A stretch of DNA of 64,000 nucleotides. It comes from JAFNAG01 sp963739235. GTDB taxonomy: Bacteria > Acidobacteriota > UBA6911. The translations under genes and the position numbers were made by a program. Of this stretch, positions 25,170-35,040 are shown in pieces. The first letter of the stretch is position 1, and every line of letters begins with the position of its first letter. The stretch spans positions 24,590-88,589 of the forward strand of contig CAVTZY010000026.1 in NCBI GenBank assembly GCA_963739235.1, written 5' to 3'. The notes beneath the pieces are model-generated. The model had not been told where the DNA came from and did not search any database. It saw only the letters and a program-made list of their open reading frames with translations.

Positions 25170-26723
25170 CTACTTCATGGCCGGAGCCGATCCCGGCAAT
25201 GCATAGCGCAGATTTAAAAACACCACGTTTGTCTTGGTGTTCTTGGGCTGGCCTGCCGGAACAACCCATGGATTGCGCACCAGGTACGAATACTGGCCCA
25301 TCAGCGACAGGGCACCGTACTTGGCATCTTTCCAGAATGTCTGGGTAAAACCGAATGTCCCTTCCTGGATTGAACGGTTCTGGCCGTTGGGCGAACCCGG
25401 GTAGCCGTATCCGACGAACTTTCCGGTAGCCGCATCAGTGGTAATGTTCCGGCCGATGTAGACCCCGCCGTAATATGCATAGAGGAGCGTATTCTTCCTG
25501 GTGAATTCCAAACCGGAGACCGTAGACCCGGAGTGGACCGGGGAGAGGCTGCCGTCGCTGCGCACGACAAGATCGGGAGCCTGTCCGAAAATCCAGCGGC
25601 CGCCGCCTTGACTCCAGTAGTTGTTGGTTAGAATGCGCAGGCCTTGGATCAACTCGATGTTCAAATTCACCTGCCCGCCGACGCCGTTCGCGCTGTAATG
25701 CTGGTTGTTCAGGGGATTCCAGACTCTGAATGTTCGGGCGGTGCCTCCGATTTCGAGGTGTAACGCCCGCCCGTTTTTGAGTTTTGGATCGAACGCGATT
25801 TTTGCCACGGCATCCGGGTGCACAGCTGGAACGCTCAAGTTTGTCATGCCGTTGTTCAACTGCGACGCATAGGGAGTGGCCAGGGCGCTCGGCAGAGTAA
25901 TCAAACCTCCTCCCGAGGAGCCTCCGATATATTGTTCCGCGCTTTCGAGTGAGACTCCTGCCGCCACGCTGTCGCTCGGGTGGTAGACGAAACGGAACTG
26001 GGGATCTCGACTGAAGGTCAGGCCCAGCTGGTAGTTCACATCGATTACGTGGGTGTAAAACAGATCAACCGGCAGCGGTGAGATCCCCTTTCTGCCTGGG
26101 GTGATCATGCTCCACGATTGCCCTCCCAGAATTTCCCATTTGCCTTTGCGCACATCCGCCCAGTAAACGCGCAGGCGGAAACTGTCGCTGTTTGTGCTGA
26201 CGGCGGCATTCGTCGGGACAAAGCCGAGAAAGTCGGACTCCCAATATGCGGTAATCGTCGCGCCTTTTACCTTGGCATCCACGCGGGCCCCGACGCGCGA
26301 GTTCTGCGCGCTAAGCCGCGATTCGGTCAGCTGTCCCTGGGTTGTGTTCCCGTATGGAATGCTGCCGAAGTTCGTACCGATGCCCGTGCCCGGCGCCGTG
26401 CTGCGATAAACGCCGGTAAAATCGATGAACGCGATAGGGGTGACGTATGCGCTTCCGATCTTGAACTGGAGCGGAGCAGTTTCCTGGCCTGCTGGCGCTT
26501 GAGGCGGAGGGATAGTGACCGGGGCCGCAGCTGTTGTGGGGGCTCCACCGGAGTCCTTGCCCCCCGCCACGCCCGGGCTCGACTTGGCCGAATCGGACTG
26601 AGCCGGCGCTTGCTTTGCCGCACTCCCATCCTGCAACCCTGAAGCCGCCGCCACCGAGGTAATGAGAAGAAGAAATATTCCACAAAGAAGGAGTTGCAGC
26701 CTTCTACCCATCGCGATTTTCAT
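25170..26723 (-). CDS. outer-membrane porin (DcaP-like)
   Basis: A 517-residue exported protein: signal peptide 1-25 (LLLCGIFLLLITSVAAA), then a proline/alanine-rich spacer (~30-85), then a beta-barrel from ~90. The barrel contains 'ESRLSAQNSRVGARVDAKVKGATITAYWESDF' (26210-26320 region), the hallmark of DcaP-type and phosphate-selective-porin-like proteins, and ends '...NLRYALPGSAPAMK'. It stands at the head of the phosphate cluster on the same strand, so I infer passage of phosphate or a phosphorylated compound through the outer membrane. ATG 26723 follows AGGAGC by five bases. A hairpin lies in its leader. Confidence 0.78.
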   Translation of the reverse strand: MKIAMGRRLQLLLCGIFLLLITSVAAASGLQDGSAAKQAPAQSDSAKSSPGVAGGKDSGGAPTTAAAPVTIPPPQAPAGQETAPLQFKIGSAYVTPIAFIDFTGVYRSTAPGTGIGTNFGSIPYGNTTQGQLTESRLSAQNSRVGARVDAKVKGATITAYWESDFLGFVPTNAAVSTNSDSFRLRVYWADVRKGKWEILGGQSWSMITPGRKGISPLPVDLFYTHVIDVNYQLGLTFSRDPQFRFVYHPSDSVAAGVSLESAEQYIGGSSGGGLITLPSALATPYASQLNNGMTNLSVPAVHPDAVAKIAFDPKLKNGRALHLEIGGTARTFRVWNPLNNQHYSANGVGGQVNLNIELIQGLRILTNNYWSQGGGRWIFGQAPDLVVRSDGSLSPVHSGSTVSGLEFTRKNTLLYAYYGGVYIGRNITTDAATGKFVGYGYPGSPNGQNRSIQEGTFGFTQTFWKDAKYGALSLMGQYSYLVRNPWVVPAGQPKNTKTNVVFLNLRYALPGSAPAMK

Positions 26724-26741
26724 TCATAGCTCCTGTTGTTG

Positions 26742-26782
26742 GTCGGCTTATACGTGGTATGCAATTACCACCTCAAGCCGAC
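26742..26782 (-). promoter_or_regulatory. leader hairpin of the porin gene
   Basis: GTCGGCTT (26742-26749) and AAGCCGAC (26775-26782) are perfect inverse arms with an inner GTGGT/ACCAC pair, ending 18 bases before the porin start and just upstream of its AGGAGC site. This is the size and place of a 5'-UTR structure that protects or regulates the mRNA. Confidence 0.5.
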
Positions 26783-26824
26783 AAAGTTGCTGATCAGGGA
26801 CCCCGGGGGACTTTCGGAAACCGG

Positions 26825-26922
26825 GGGAAACCAGGAAACCAGGGACGCCACCCTATTTCACAAATCGATGAACAAGTCTATGTTCTCAAAAGATAGTGGC
26901 GTCCCTGGTTTCCTGGTTTCCC
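26825..26922. repeat. REPIN-like palindrome, 27-bp perfect arms
   Basis: Arms at 26825-26851 and 26896-26922 are exact inverse copies containing AGGAAACCAGGGACGCCAC, separated by 44 bp. It is a different sequence from the palindrome on the other side of the porin gene but has the same geometry (27-28 bp arms, 43-44 bp loop) and shares the GGGAC(G/A)-GC-CC flavour. Confidence 0.8.
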
Positions 26923-27334
26923 GCTCAGCGCATCCACCAGAGGCTTGCCATCGTGCGTTGCCTGCTGCATAGCCTGCATCCTGGTTTGAGATGACACCAG
27001 GAATATGGCCGCAGCCATGACACTGGCCCAGATCTGCCGGCGATAGATGTTCTTTTATTCATCTACAGAGGATCATTCCACCTTCTAATGAGATGCGAGT
27101 GGGCTGCTCCGATCTACGGCTTTGTTGGTTCTAAGCTCGAAAGGATCTCCGGACATGAACATCGCATCCGAGCAAAAACTATATTAAATATGCGTGAAGA
27201 TGACATGAGTAATTTATTAATGTTAGGTTAAGAAAGCCTGAACTCCGGAGCTCTCAACGACAAGGAGATACGAGGCCCATCACCCCCACTGCCAACGCCA
27301 GAAATGATTCATCTCTCCGGCCGTGGCCTCCAGC
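26923..27334. other. intergenic, no gene seen
   Basis: AT-richer than its surroundings (27175-27235). No supportable frame. It separates the phosphate cluster from an IS3 remnant. Confidence 0.4.
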
Positions 27335-27495
27335 ATGGTGTGATAATTATGTGAGATTGCTGCAAGAGCAGGGAATTCAGATCAGCCTGAGCCGGCCTTG
27401 GGAATACCTATGACAACGCCAAAGCTGAATCGTTTATTGAGAATCTGAAGCAGGAGGAGGTAAATGGCCGCAATTTTCGAGACATCGATCCCCAA
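27335..27495 (+). pseudogene. IS3-family transposase (orfB) C-terminal remnant
   Basis: Reads 'YVRLLQEQGIQISLSRPW' and then, after a one-base frameshift, 'NTYDNAKAESFIENLKQEEVN', followed by 'GRNFRDIDPQS'. These are the last conserved blocks of an IS3-type DDE transposase, including the catalytic Glu in KAESF. Everything before and after is lost. Confidence 0.8.
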
Positions 27496-27783
27496 TCCAA
27501 TCTATGAAGAATGTGAGTAATGCCTTTGGGCTCCCGAAGCGCCGAAATATCTCCGGAGCTTCGGCGGCAATCAATTGGCACTGTTCCGCATTAATGACTA
27601 TCGCGCGGCCGCGCGCGGAAAATACTTGCCAGGAAGACGACACGGTGCGGCATTCGCTCCGATACTTCGTGTTTCGGGGCCGAGGCCTGCTGGTCGAGAC
27701 GTTGGAGAATCGGATAATTACTCTCCCACAGACCGTTTGCGGCCCAGGTGATCGCCTCAAGAGATACTGCCGTGTTGCACGCA

Positions 27784-28395
27784 TCAGCTGCTGCTTAATT
27801 CAAGAGCTATGCTGAGGCACAGAACCAGGAAGAGGGAGAGGGTAAAAGCCGCCCCGGAGGCCAGGTCACCGAGAAAACTCCCCATACCGAACAGAAGCAG
27901 CACCGCGACGAGAACAACCCGCGCGCCGATACGCAAAACAACCCTTCGACTTGTTTTCCTCTCGGTGTGCCAGAACATCACGATGTCGAAACATCCAAAT
28001 GCGGCGCCGCCGTAAGCTACAATCAAAACGACTACCTCCGCAATGCGGCGCACAAGGTGTTGCCAGGTTGTGGCCGACCCGAAGTAACCGCCGGTCATGC
28101 CCATGGCCACCAGAGCCAGGCAGAAGCCAATTCCGATCAGAAAGGAGGTGACCCGATTGAGCAGAGAAATTCTTCCCGCGGTTCTATTTTCCGCCCACTT
28201 CAGGCTCCAGTTGCATATCAACACAAAGGCGACGCCAGCGATTATAACCACATACGCGGCCACATCCGAGATGTGCCGGACCAGGTTTTCAAAGGCGGTT
28301 GCCGGAGCCAGGAAGCCGATAAAGCTCATGGCTTCCAATGTCATATAGAAGGCGAATCCGAACAGAAAGGCGACCAGCAAATTTCGACGTGCCAT
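27784..28395 (-). CDS. multi-pass membrane protein of unknown function
   Basis: A 203-residue, very hydrophobic protein with about six predicted helices (~8-30, 42-62, 80-104, 118-140, 155-175, 180-200) joined by short basic loops such as 'WHTERKTSRR'. Two halves look alike: 'ATAFENLVRHISDVAAYVVII' and 'ATTWQHLVRRIAEVVVLIVAYG', suggesting an internal duplication of a three-helix unit. I do not recognise the family. The gene is isolated, with no operon partner. Confidence 0.65.
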   Translation of the reverse strand: MARRNLLVAFLFGFAFYMTLEAMSFIGFLAPATAFENLVRHISDVAAYVVIIAGVAFVLICNWSLKWAENRTAGRISLLNRVTSFLIGIGFCLALVAMGMTGGYFGSATTWQHLVRRIAEVVVLIVAYGGAAFGCFDIVMFWHTERKTSRRVVLRIGARVVLVAVLLLFGMGSFLGDLASGAAFTLSLFLVLCLSIALELSSS

Positions 28396-28851
28396 TTTCG
28401 TATCCTCTCAGATGCCGAAAATCAGGCTCCTGGCTTTATCCCGGGTAAACTTGATCCCGATGATACAGGAATTTGCAGCCAATTGCTTCTGGCAACTTGC
28501 GCCCTCACCGATTTCGACATGCGGGAAACAACTCGGCCACGAAAACGCGAATAGGGTGGCGGAATGCACAACGGGGAAAAAAGTCAAAATCCTGACGCAG
28601 AGGCCGCGGAGCCTAATGGGGTATGGGTGAAATAAGCGGCCCTTTGGAATCCAGAGCCAGCTAGGACTTTTCCCCAACTTCTGAAAAGTGGTGATCTGCT
28701 GGTTTGCCGCGATTGATCCTGAGACCCATAACGGATCCGGACGAGCCCTATTACTCCAGGACGAACCGAAGTGCGATATTCCGTATCAGCAGGTGCGCGG
28801 CAACGATGAAGAAAGGTCGCGGGGCCTGTTCCCACGCGTGATGAAAGCTCC
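28396..28851. other. intergenic with divergent promoters
   Basis: Separates the membrane-protein gene from the acylase gene. Nothing else recognisable. Confidence 0.4.
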
Positions 28852-28857
28852 TATAAT
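28829..28857 (+). promoter_or_regulatory. sigma70-like promoter of the acylase gene
   Basis: TTCCCA at 28829-28834, a 17-bp spacer, and a perfect TATAAT at 28852-28857. The ATG of the acylase gene starts only 7 bases after the -10 box, so transcription from here would start at or next to the ATG, giving a leaderless mRNA. Confidence 0.5.
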
Positions 28858-28863
28858 GCGGCC

Positions 28864-30972
28864 ATGCAAAAACTGAATCGCTTCAGGTTCGTTCGAGTTG
28901 TCACCCTTGCATTAAGCTTGTCCCTGGCGCTCCATCCCGCATCGCGCACGTTCTTGCGAGCATCTGACCAGACGAAAGCTGCCGAAGCGGCTGACATCCT
29001 GTGGGATCGCTGGGGTATCCCGCACATCTTTTCCTCCACCATGGCTCCGGCGTTCCGCGCATTCGCCTGGGCTCAGATGGAGAATCATGGCGACCTGCTG
29101 CTGCGTCTGTATGGCCAGGCACGCGGCCGGGCCGCGGAATACTGGGGCGCGAGCTATGCTGAGAACGACCGTTATGTCCGCACGATGGGGATTCCCGGAC
29201 GTGGCCGTGAATGGGCCGCCGCGCAAACTCCTCCGATGAAACTTGTCCTCGAAGCGTTTGTCGCCGGCATCAACGAATACGGGCGCCAGCACGCAGACCG
29301 GTTGGCAGGCGATGTCCGGGGCGTCCTACCCGTAACCCTGGCCGACGTGATGGCCCACACACAGCGAGTATTGAACTTCACATTTGTTTCGAATCCGCAG
29401 GCGCTGCAGGGGCAGATCGACCGCTGGAATCGCGGCTCGAACACCTGGGCCGTCGCGCCCAAACGCACCGCAGCCGGTAACACGCTGCTCCTTGCCAATC
29501 CTCATCTGCCCTGGGGCGACCTGTTCACATGGTTTGAAGCGCAGATCAGCGCCGGTTCCGTCAACGCGTACGGCGCCGCCCTGGTCGGCACTCCTTTCCT
29601 CGGCATCGCCTTCACCGACATCCTCGGCTGGAGCCACACGAACAACACCATGGACGGAGCGGATCTGTACGAACTCCAGTTGGCGGGCACCGGATATCGC
29701 TGGAATGATGCCGTACGTCCATTCGAGGTCACGACCGAATCGATGAAAATCAGATTGCCCGACGGAGCAATGACGGAGGAAACCCTGACGATTCGTCGTT
29801 CCATCCATGGCCCTGTGGTCAGCGAGAAGGACGGAAAGGCGCTGGCGATTCGCGTCGTCGGACTCGATCAGCCCAACGTCGCCGACCAGTACTGGAAGAT
29901 GGTCAGCGCGCGAAGCCTCGACGAATTTCAATTGGCGCAGCGGGCGTTGCAGAATCCGTTTTTCACCGTCATGTACGCCGACCGGTCCGGCCACATCATG
30001 CATCTCTTCGGAGGCAGAACACCGGTGCGTCCCTCGGGTAACTACAACTGGGCCGGCATCGTGCCGGGTGTGAGCGACGCCACGCTTTGGACCACGACCC
30101 ATTCCTATGACGAGTTGCCGAAGGTGATCGACCCGCCGAGCGGCTGGCTGCAGAACGCGAATGACCCGCCGTGGACGACAACGTTCCCCCCGGCCATCGA
30201 CCCGAACAGGTACCCGGCTTATATGGCGCCGCGTTCGATGTCCCTACGAGCCCAGCGCTCCGCGCGCCTGATCGAGGAGGATCCGGCGCTCACCTTCGAC
30301 AAGTTTATCTCCCAAAAGCATTCGACGCGCATGGAGTTAGCCGACCGCATCCTCGGCAACCTGCTCGCAACTGCGAAAGCAGCGGGGGGACCGGCTGCCA
30401 GGGCCGCCGAAGTGCTCGCGGCATGGGACCGGTGCGCGGATGCCGACAGCCGTGGTGCGATCCTTTTCGAAGCCTGGACTCGGGAAGCCTCCAAGGCGGG
30501 CAACCTGTTTGCGAACCGCTGGAGCGAGGCGCAGCCGCGCACAACGCCTTCGGGCCTGCGTGATCCTGTTGCCGCCGTGGCCGCTCTTGTGGCCGCCGCG
30601 ACCGATGTCCAGCAACGATTCGGCGCCCTCGACGTGCCCTGGGGCGATGTCTATCGGCTGCGCGTCGGCAAATACGACCTGCCTGCCAACGGCGGGCCGG
30701 GCCAGCTCGGCATCTTCCGCGTGGTCGATTTCGGCAAGGAGAGTAATGGTAAGGCCGCGGCCGTCGGGGGCGACTCGTATGTTGCAGCGATCGAGTTCGG
30801 CCCGAAAGGCGCGCGCGCGATGTCGCTCATTTCTTACGGGAATGCGTCCCAGCCCGGTTCCCCGCACATCGGCGATCAACTGGAGCTCTTTGCCAGGAAG
30901 CAGCTCAAGCCGGTCTGGCGGTCCAAGACGGAAATTCAGGTCAACCTGGAGAAAAAGGAAACGATACGGTGA
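28864..30972 (+). CDS. penicillin-acylase-family N-terminal-nucleophile hydrolase
   Basis: A 702-residue secreted amidohydrolase of the penicillin G acylase / acyl-homoserine-lactone acylase family. A signal peptide (VVTLALSLSLALHPAS) is followed by the alpha-chain ('DRWGIPHIFSSTMAPAFRAFAWAQMENHGDLL', 28990-29100 region), a linker, and the beta-chain that starts at the nucleophile Ser192 in 'NRGSNTW' after autocatalytic cleavage at Gly191-Ser192. Conserved downstream segments are 'LLANPHLPW' and 'GWSHTNNTMDGADLY' (His/Asn oxyanion region). Such enzymes split amide bonds of acylated amines, including quorum-sensing lactones or peptide-like compounds. There is no clear Shine-Dalgarno, consistent with a leaderless message. 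Confidence 0.9.
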   Translation: MQKLNRFRFVRVVTLALSLSLALHPASRTFLRASDQTKAAEAADILWDRWGIPHIFSSTMAPAFRAFAWAQMENHGDLLLRLYGQARGRAAEYWGASYAENDRYVRTMGIPGRGREWAAAQTPPMKLVLEAFVAGINEYGRQHADRLAGDVRGVLPVTLADVMAHTQRVLNFTFVSNPQALQGQIDRWNRGSNTWAVAPKRTAAGNTLLLANPHLPWGDLFTWFEAQISAGSVNAYGAALVGTPFLGIAFTDILGWSHTNNTMDGADLYELQLAGTGYRWNDAVRPFEVTTESMKIRLPDGAMTEETLTIRRSIHGPVVSEKDGKALAIRVVGLDQPNVADQYWKMVSARSLDEFQLAQRALQNPFFTVMYADRSGHIMHLFGGRTPVRPSGNYNWAGIVPGVSDATLWTTTHSYDELPKVIDPPSGWLQNANDPPWTTTFPPAIDPNRYPAYMAPRSMSLRAQRSARLIEEDPALTFDKFISQKHSTRMELADRILGNLLATAKAAGGPAARAAEVLAAWDRCADADSRGAILFEAWTREASKAGNLFANRWSEAQPRTTPSGLRDPVAAVAALVAAATDVQQRFGALDVPWGDVYRLRVGKYDLPANGGPGQLGIFRVVDFGKESNGKAAAVGGDSYVAAIEFGPKGARAMSLISYGNASQPGSPHIGDQLELFARKQLKPVWRSKTEIQVNLEKKETIR

Positions 30973-31211
30973 CCGCCATTCCAGCCTGTCCTTCGATTCG
31001 ATCGATTGCGCTTGCCTGGATGGCGACCGGGCCGGATAATAGAAACATTGATATTCCGTCCTCATCTTTTGCTGAGGGGATCGAATCCGGGTGCTGTCCC
31101 GTGTGCCTGCATTTTTTCACCTCGTAGCGCGCTGATTCAAGAATGGAGCATGGGCGAACGTCGATAGATGGCTCTGAAATCTCAATTCGCAATTGCAGAA
31201 GGGGAGAATCA

Positions 31212-34127
31212 ATGGCTCGTCATATAAAGATAATGGTGTCGCTTTTCCTGTCGTCCTTGCTCGCCGTGTTTTGCCTGGCCGGCGGTAAGGAAAAAACGAC
31301 CCCGAATCCGGCACAAACCGCGTCTCTCAGCCAGACTATTATCGTTGATCCACAAATCAATGTCGGAAAGTTTGACAACGGGCTGCGGTATTACATCCGT
31401 GTGAACAAAAAACCCGAGAATCGCGCCGAGCTTCGGCTCGTCGTCAATGCCGGATCCGTCCTCGAGGACAACGATCAGCGCGGCTTGGCCCACTTCGTCG
31501 AGCATATGGCATTCAACGGCACCAAACACTTTGCCAAGGACGAGATCGTCAAGTTCATGGAATCGATCGGCATGCGCTTTGGCCCCAGCCTGAACGCATT
31601 CACGAGCTTTGACGAAACCGTCTATATGCTCCAGATCCCCACGGATAAGCCGGACGCAGTCAAAAACGCATTTCTGATTCTGGAAGACTGGGCGCACAAT
31701 CTCACCTTTGATCCCAAGGAAATCGACAAGGAGCGCGGGGTCATCGTCGAGGAATGGCGTCAGGGCCGCGGCGCGTACGCCAGGATGCAGGACAAGCAGT
31801 TCCCCATCCTGCTCAAAGGCTCGCGCTATGCCGAACGCCTTCCGATCGGGGAGATGCAGATTGTTCAAAATTTCAAGCCCGCCACGCTCAAGAAGTTTTA
31901 CGCCGACTGGTACCGGCCCGACCTCATGGCCGTCATCGCAGTGGGCGATTTCGACGGATCCGTCGTGCAGAGCCTGATCAAAGAACATTTTGGCACTCTG
32001 TCCGGCCCCGCCAAATCCAGGCCGCGGCAGATCTATGAAGTTCCCGACCACCCGGAAACTCTCTATGCAATTGCCACGGACAAAGAAGCGACCATGACAA
32101 GCGTCTCTGTCTATAACAAGCTTCCCCTTCACGATCCGAGCACCGTCGGCGCCTACCGCCAGCAGATTGTGGAGTCGCTCTTCACCGGCATGCTCAATCG
32201 CAGGTTTTCCGAGCTTGCTCAAAAGCCCGACGCGCCTTTTTTGGGCGCCGGTTCCGGACTCGGACTCTTCGTCCGTTCCAAGGAATCGTTCAGACTCAGT
32301 GCTTCGGTTAAGGAAGCGGACACCGAGCGCGGGCTGGATGCACTGTTCACCGAATTTGATCGGGTCGTGCGCTATGGATTCACGCCGACAGAGCTGGACA
32401 GGCAGAAACGCGGTGTCTTGCGCAATTTTGAACGCCTCTATGCGGAGAGGGACAATCACGAATCGAGTGCACTGGCGGACGAATATGTACGCAATTTCAC
32501 CGACCGGGAACCCATCCCCGGCATCGCCTATGAATATGAGCTCTATAAGCGATTCCTGCCGGAGATTACCCTGGCTGAAATCAACAAGCTCGGGAAGAGC
32601 TGGACGGGCGACCGGAACCGGGTCGTGCTAGTTAGTGCTCCGCAAAAAGAAGGGTTGGCCGTGCCGGATGGGCCGAAGCTCGCGGCCGCAATCAAGGCTG
32701 CGGACACAAAACAGCTCCAGCCTTACGTCGATACGGTAGGCGATCAACCGCTCATGGAGAAGCTGCCTAACCCGGGGAAAATCGTCAAAACAGGTGTGAA
32801 GGAAGCCTACGGCATCACGGAGTGGGAGCTCGCCAATGGAGTGAAGGTCGTCCTCAAACCGACGAATTACAAAGAGGACGAAGTCGTTTTTCGCGCCACC
32901 AGCCCCGGAGGCACGTCGCTCGCCGGCGACGCAGACTATATTGCCGCCAGCACTGCCAGCGCGGTAATCAGCGCAGGAGGCCTGGGTAATTTCAGCGCCG
33001 TCGAACTCCGTAAGATCCTCACGGGAAAGGTGGCGTCCGTCAGGCCGATCATAGGGGAAACGGAGGAGGGCCTTTCTGGAAGCGGATCTCCCAAGGACCT
33101 CGAGACCATGTTTCAGCTCATCTATATGACCTTCACGCAGCCGCGGGCCGATGCCACGATCTTCGGCGTGCTCACGGCACAGAGAAAAGCGATGCTGGCC
33201 AATCAAAAAGCGAGCCCCGACTACCTGTTCAACGAGATGCTCTCGACGACCATGACCCAAAATCACTTCCGGGCGCGTCCCATGACGCCGGCAATCGTCG
33301 ATGAGATGAACCTGGATAAATCTTTCGCCTTCTATAAGGACCGCTTTGCCGATGCCAGCGATTTCACCTTCGTCTTTGTGGGGAGCTTTGACTTGGAGGC
33401 CATAAAGCCGCTGGTTGAACGATATCTCGGCGCTCTCCCCTCCCTCCGTCGAGATGAGACGTGGAAAAACGTAGGCATGCGTCCTCCAAGAGGGGTTGTG
33501 CAAAAGACCGTCACCAAGGGCATAGAGCCCCAGAGCCAGGCGGCTATCGTCTTCACCGGACCCTTCGAGTACGATCAGACGCATCGGATGGCGATCCGGT
33601 CGCTATCACTTGTTCTCGACACAAAGCTGCGGGAAACCCTGCGCGAGGATCTCAGCGGTACGTACGGCGCAAGCGTGACTTACAGCTACGCGAAAATCCC
33701 TGAGCAACGGTACAGTTTCGAGATCGATTTTGGCTGCAATCCGACGCGGACGAACGAGCTGATCAAAGTCGTTTTCCAGGAGATCGAAAATATTAAGGCA
33801 AACGGCCCAACCGAAAAACAGGTCAACGACGTGCGGGAGTCGCAACTGCGGGATCTCGAGACGAACATGAAGCTGAACAGCTATCTCCTCAACCAGATCT
33901 ACCTCAAATATCAGCAGAATGAGGACCTGAAAGATTTCTTCAGCCTGGCTGACTATTATAAGAAGTTGAACGCCGCGATGATCCATGAGGCGGCGCGCAC
34001 CTACCTGGACATTGACAATTATGTCCAGGTCACGCTGTTTCCTGAGAAGCAGAAGGAGCCCAGCTTTTTCGAAGAGATGCTGATACTGCTGAGGCAGCCG
34101 TCTCTGGTGTGGCAACCGTCCCGTTAA
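31212..34127 (+). CDS. M16-family zinc metallopeptidase (pitrilysin-like)
   Basis: A 971-residue exported protease with four ~220-residue M16 domains forming a clamp. A signal peptide (MVSLFLSSLLAVFCLAGG) precedes the active domain with the inverted zinc motif H94-F-V-E97-H98 ('GLAHFVEHMAFNGT') and the distal Glu in the following helix ('IDKERGVIVEEWRQG'). The third domain is inactive-type. These enzymes degrade peptides in the periplasm or outer membrane. ATG 31212 has GGGGAG (31201-31206) in front; the longer frame from 31143 lacks a site. It follows the acylase gene after ~240 bp on the same strand; no functional link is evident. Confidence 0.9.
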   Translation: MARHIKIMVSLFLSSLLAVFCLAGGKEKTTPNPAQTASLSQTIIVDPQINVGKFDNGLRYYIRVNKKPENRAELRLVVNAGSVLEDNDQRGLAHFVEHMAFNGTKHFAKDEIVKFMESIGMRFGPSLNAFTSFDETVYMLQIPTDKPDAVKNAFLILEDWAHNLTFDPKEIDKERGVIVEEWRQGRGAYARMQDKQFPILLKGSRYAERLPIGEMQIVQNFKPATLKKFYADWYRPDLMAVIAVGDFDGSVVQSLIKEHFGTLSGPAKSRPRQIYEVPDHPETLYAIATDKEATMTSVSVYNKLPLHDPSTVGAYRQQIVESLFTGMLNRRFSELAQKPDAPFLGAGSGLGLFVRSKESFRLSASVKEADTERGLDALFTEFDRVVRYGFTPTELDRQKRGVLRNFERLYAERDNHESSALADEYVRNFTDREPIPGIAYEYELYKRFLPEITLAEINKLGKSWTGDRNRVVLVSAPQKEGLAVPDGPKLAAAIKAADTKQLQPYVDTVGDQPLMEKLPNPGKIVKTGVKEAYGITEWELANGVKVVLKPTNYKEDEVVFRATSPGGTSLAGDADYIAASTASAVISAGGLGNFSAVELRKILTGKVASVRPIIGETEEGLSGSGSPKDLETMFQLIYMTFTQPRADATIFGVLTAQRKAMLANQKASPDYLFNEMLSTTMTQNHFRARPMTPAIVDEMNLDKSFAFYKDRFADASDFTFVFVGSFDLEAIKPLVERYLGALPSLRRDETWKNVGMRPPRGVVQKTVTKGIEPQSQAAIVFTGPFEYDQTHRMAIRSLSLVLDTKLRETLREDLSGTYGASVTYSYAKIPEQRYSFEIDFGCNPTRTNELIKVVFQEIENIKANGPTEKQVNDVRESQLRDLETNMKLNSYLLNQIYLKYQQNEDLKDFFSLADYYKKLNAAMIHEAARTYLDIDNYVQVTLFPEKQKEPSFFEEMLILLRQPSLVWQPSR

Positions 34128-34143
34128 CGGCGGCCGGACGACT

Positions 34144-34423
34144 TGTCGCCAAAAACTGGGCCGTCTCGTTTCTGTGGGATTGCCGTGCGCGCTCGGCGAC
34201 TGTTGTTCTTCCATCTTCTCGCCCCGAACAATGGCGCACCGGACTGCTCGCGACCCAACCGGGCGTTTCCAGGTATGACACGCGTGCGCGATTCTCACCG
34301 GATGGTCACAAACGCCGATTGGGTGCGGCAAAGTCGTACGACTGATGTTATGAGACGGCAGATGGGAAGCATCGGCGCTACGCCGCACGCCTCTCGTATC
34401 GATGGTGAAGACCGCCAACTTCC
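34144..34423. repeat. solo IS end (copy A of a ~275-bp direct repeat)
   Basis: Nearly identical to 42703-42968 (scattered substitutions only). On the minus strand it starts with the last codons of an rve-type transposase ('EVGGLHHRYERRAA' and TAG at 34380-34378, as in the intact copy ending at 63822) and continues through about 230 bp of the element's 3' untranslated end. It is a left-over end of a lost insertion sequence. Confidence 0.8.
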
Positions 34424-34860
34424 AAATGGCAATGCCAAGGCTGGCGAATCCGGCCGCGGCAGCCAAAAATGAGATTGTTGACAAATAATAGATCATCATG
34501 GATCAACTCGCTCGACACTCTCACCTTGCATTCACTTGGATCAACACTGCTATGCGAGATCATTATCTGCGGATCAATCATTCTGACTAAGCAAAAAACG
34601 GTCAGCGGTTGTTCCGAGGCGGTGAGCGGCCAGATCAGATGGAATTAGTCCTCGCAAAAGCGCACAGACACGGCTTCTCAGGCTGACATTAGACAGACTA
34701 TGACGCCCGTCGCAGGCGGATTTAGCTCCCGGGGACCCGCAGGATATAGCGTGGAAATTGCAATAGGCGATGGACTTTCCAACACAAGTTAACCGAGTGA
34801 TTCTTTTTGGTTGGAACGAAGTCTTTATCTATCCGTTGAGCCTATTCTTTCCTGGCGAAG
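34424..34860. other. intergenic, no gene seen
   Basis: No supportable reading frame or RNA gene. Confidence 0.4.
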
Positions 34861-34870
34861 CAGTCCCACC

Positions 34871-34997
34871 TGCGCCGGGGCGCACCCAAGCGCATGAAAA
34901 GCACAACCGTTGTGCGAAGCGCCTTGCGGCGTCATGCCACCGCACCAAAGGCTCCGCCTATTTTCGGAACAGCCCCCCATGCGCCGGGGCGCACCCA
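34871..34997. repeat. direct repeat, 18 bp with shared downstream CGCATGAAAA
   Basis: TGCGCCGGGGCGCACCCA at 34871-34888 and 34980-34997, each followed within a few bases by CGCATGAAAA. The copies are 109 bp apart, with a GC-rich spacer. Function unknown. Confidence 0.6.
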
Positions 34998-35040
34998 GTA
35001 ACGCATGAAAATGTTGCGCTCTCGCCACAGGTTTCCTGTG

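Noticed and set aside
27434..27784. 116-codon minus-strand frame
   Set aside because: It overlaps the IS3 remnant on the other strand and shows no family pattern.
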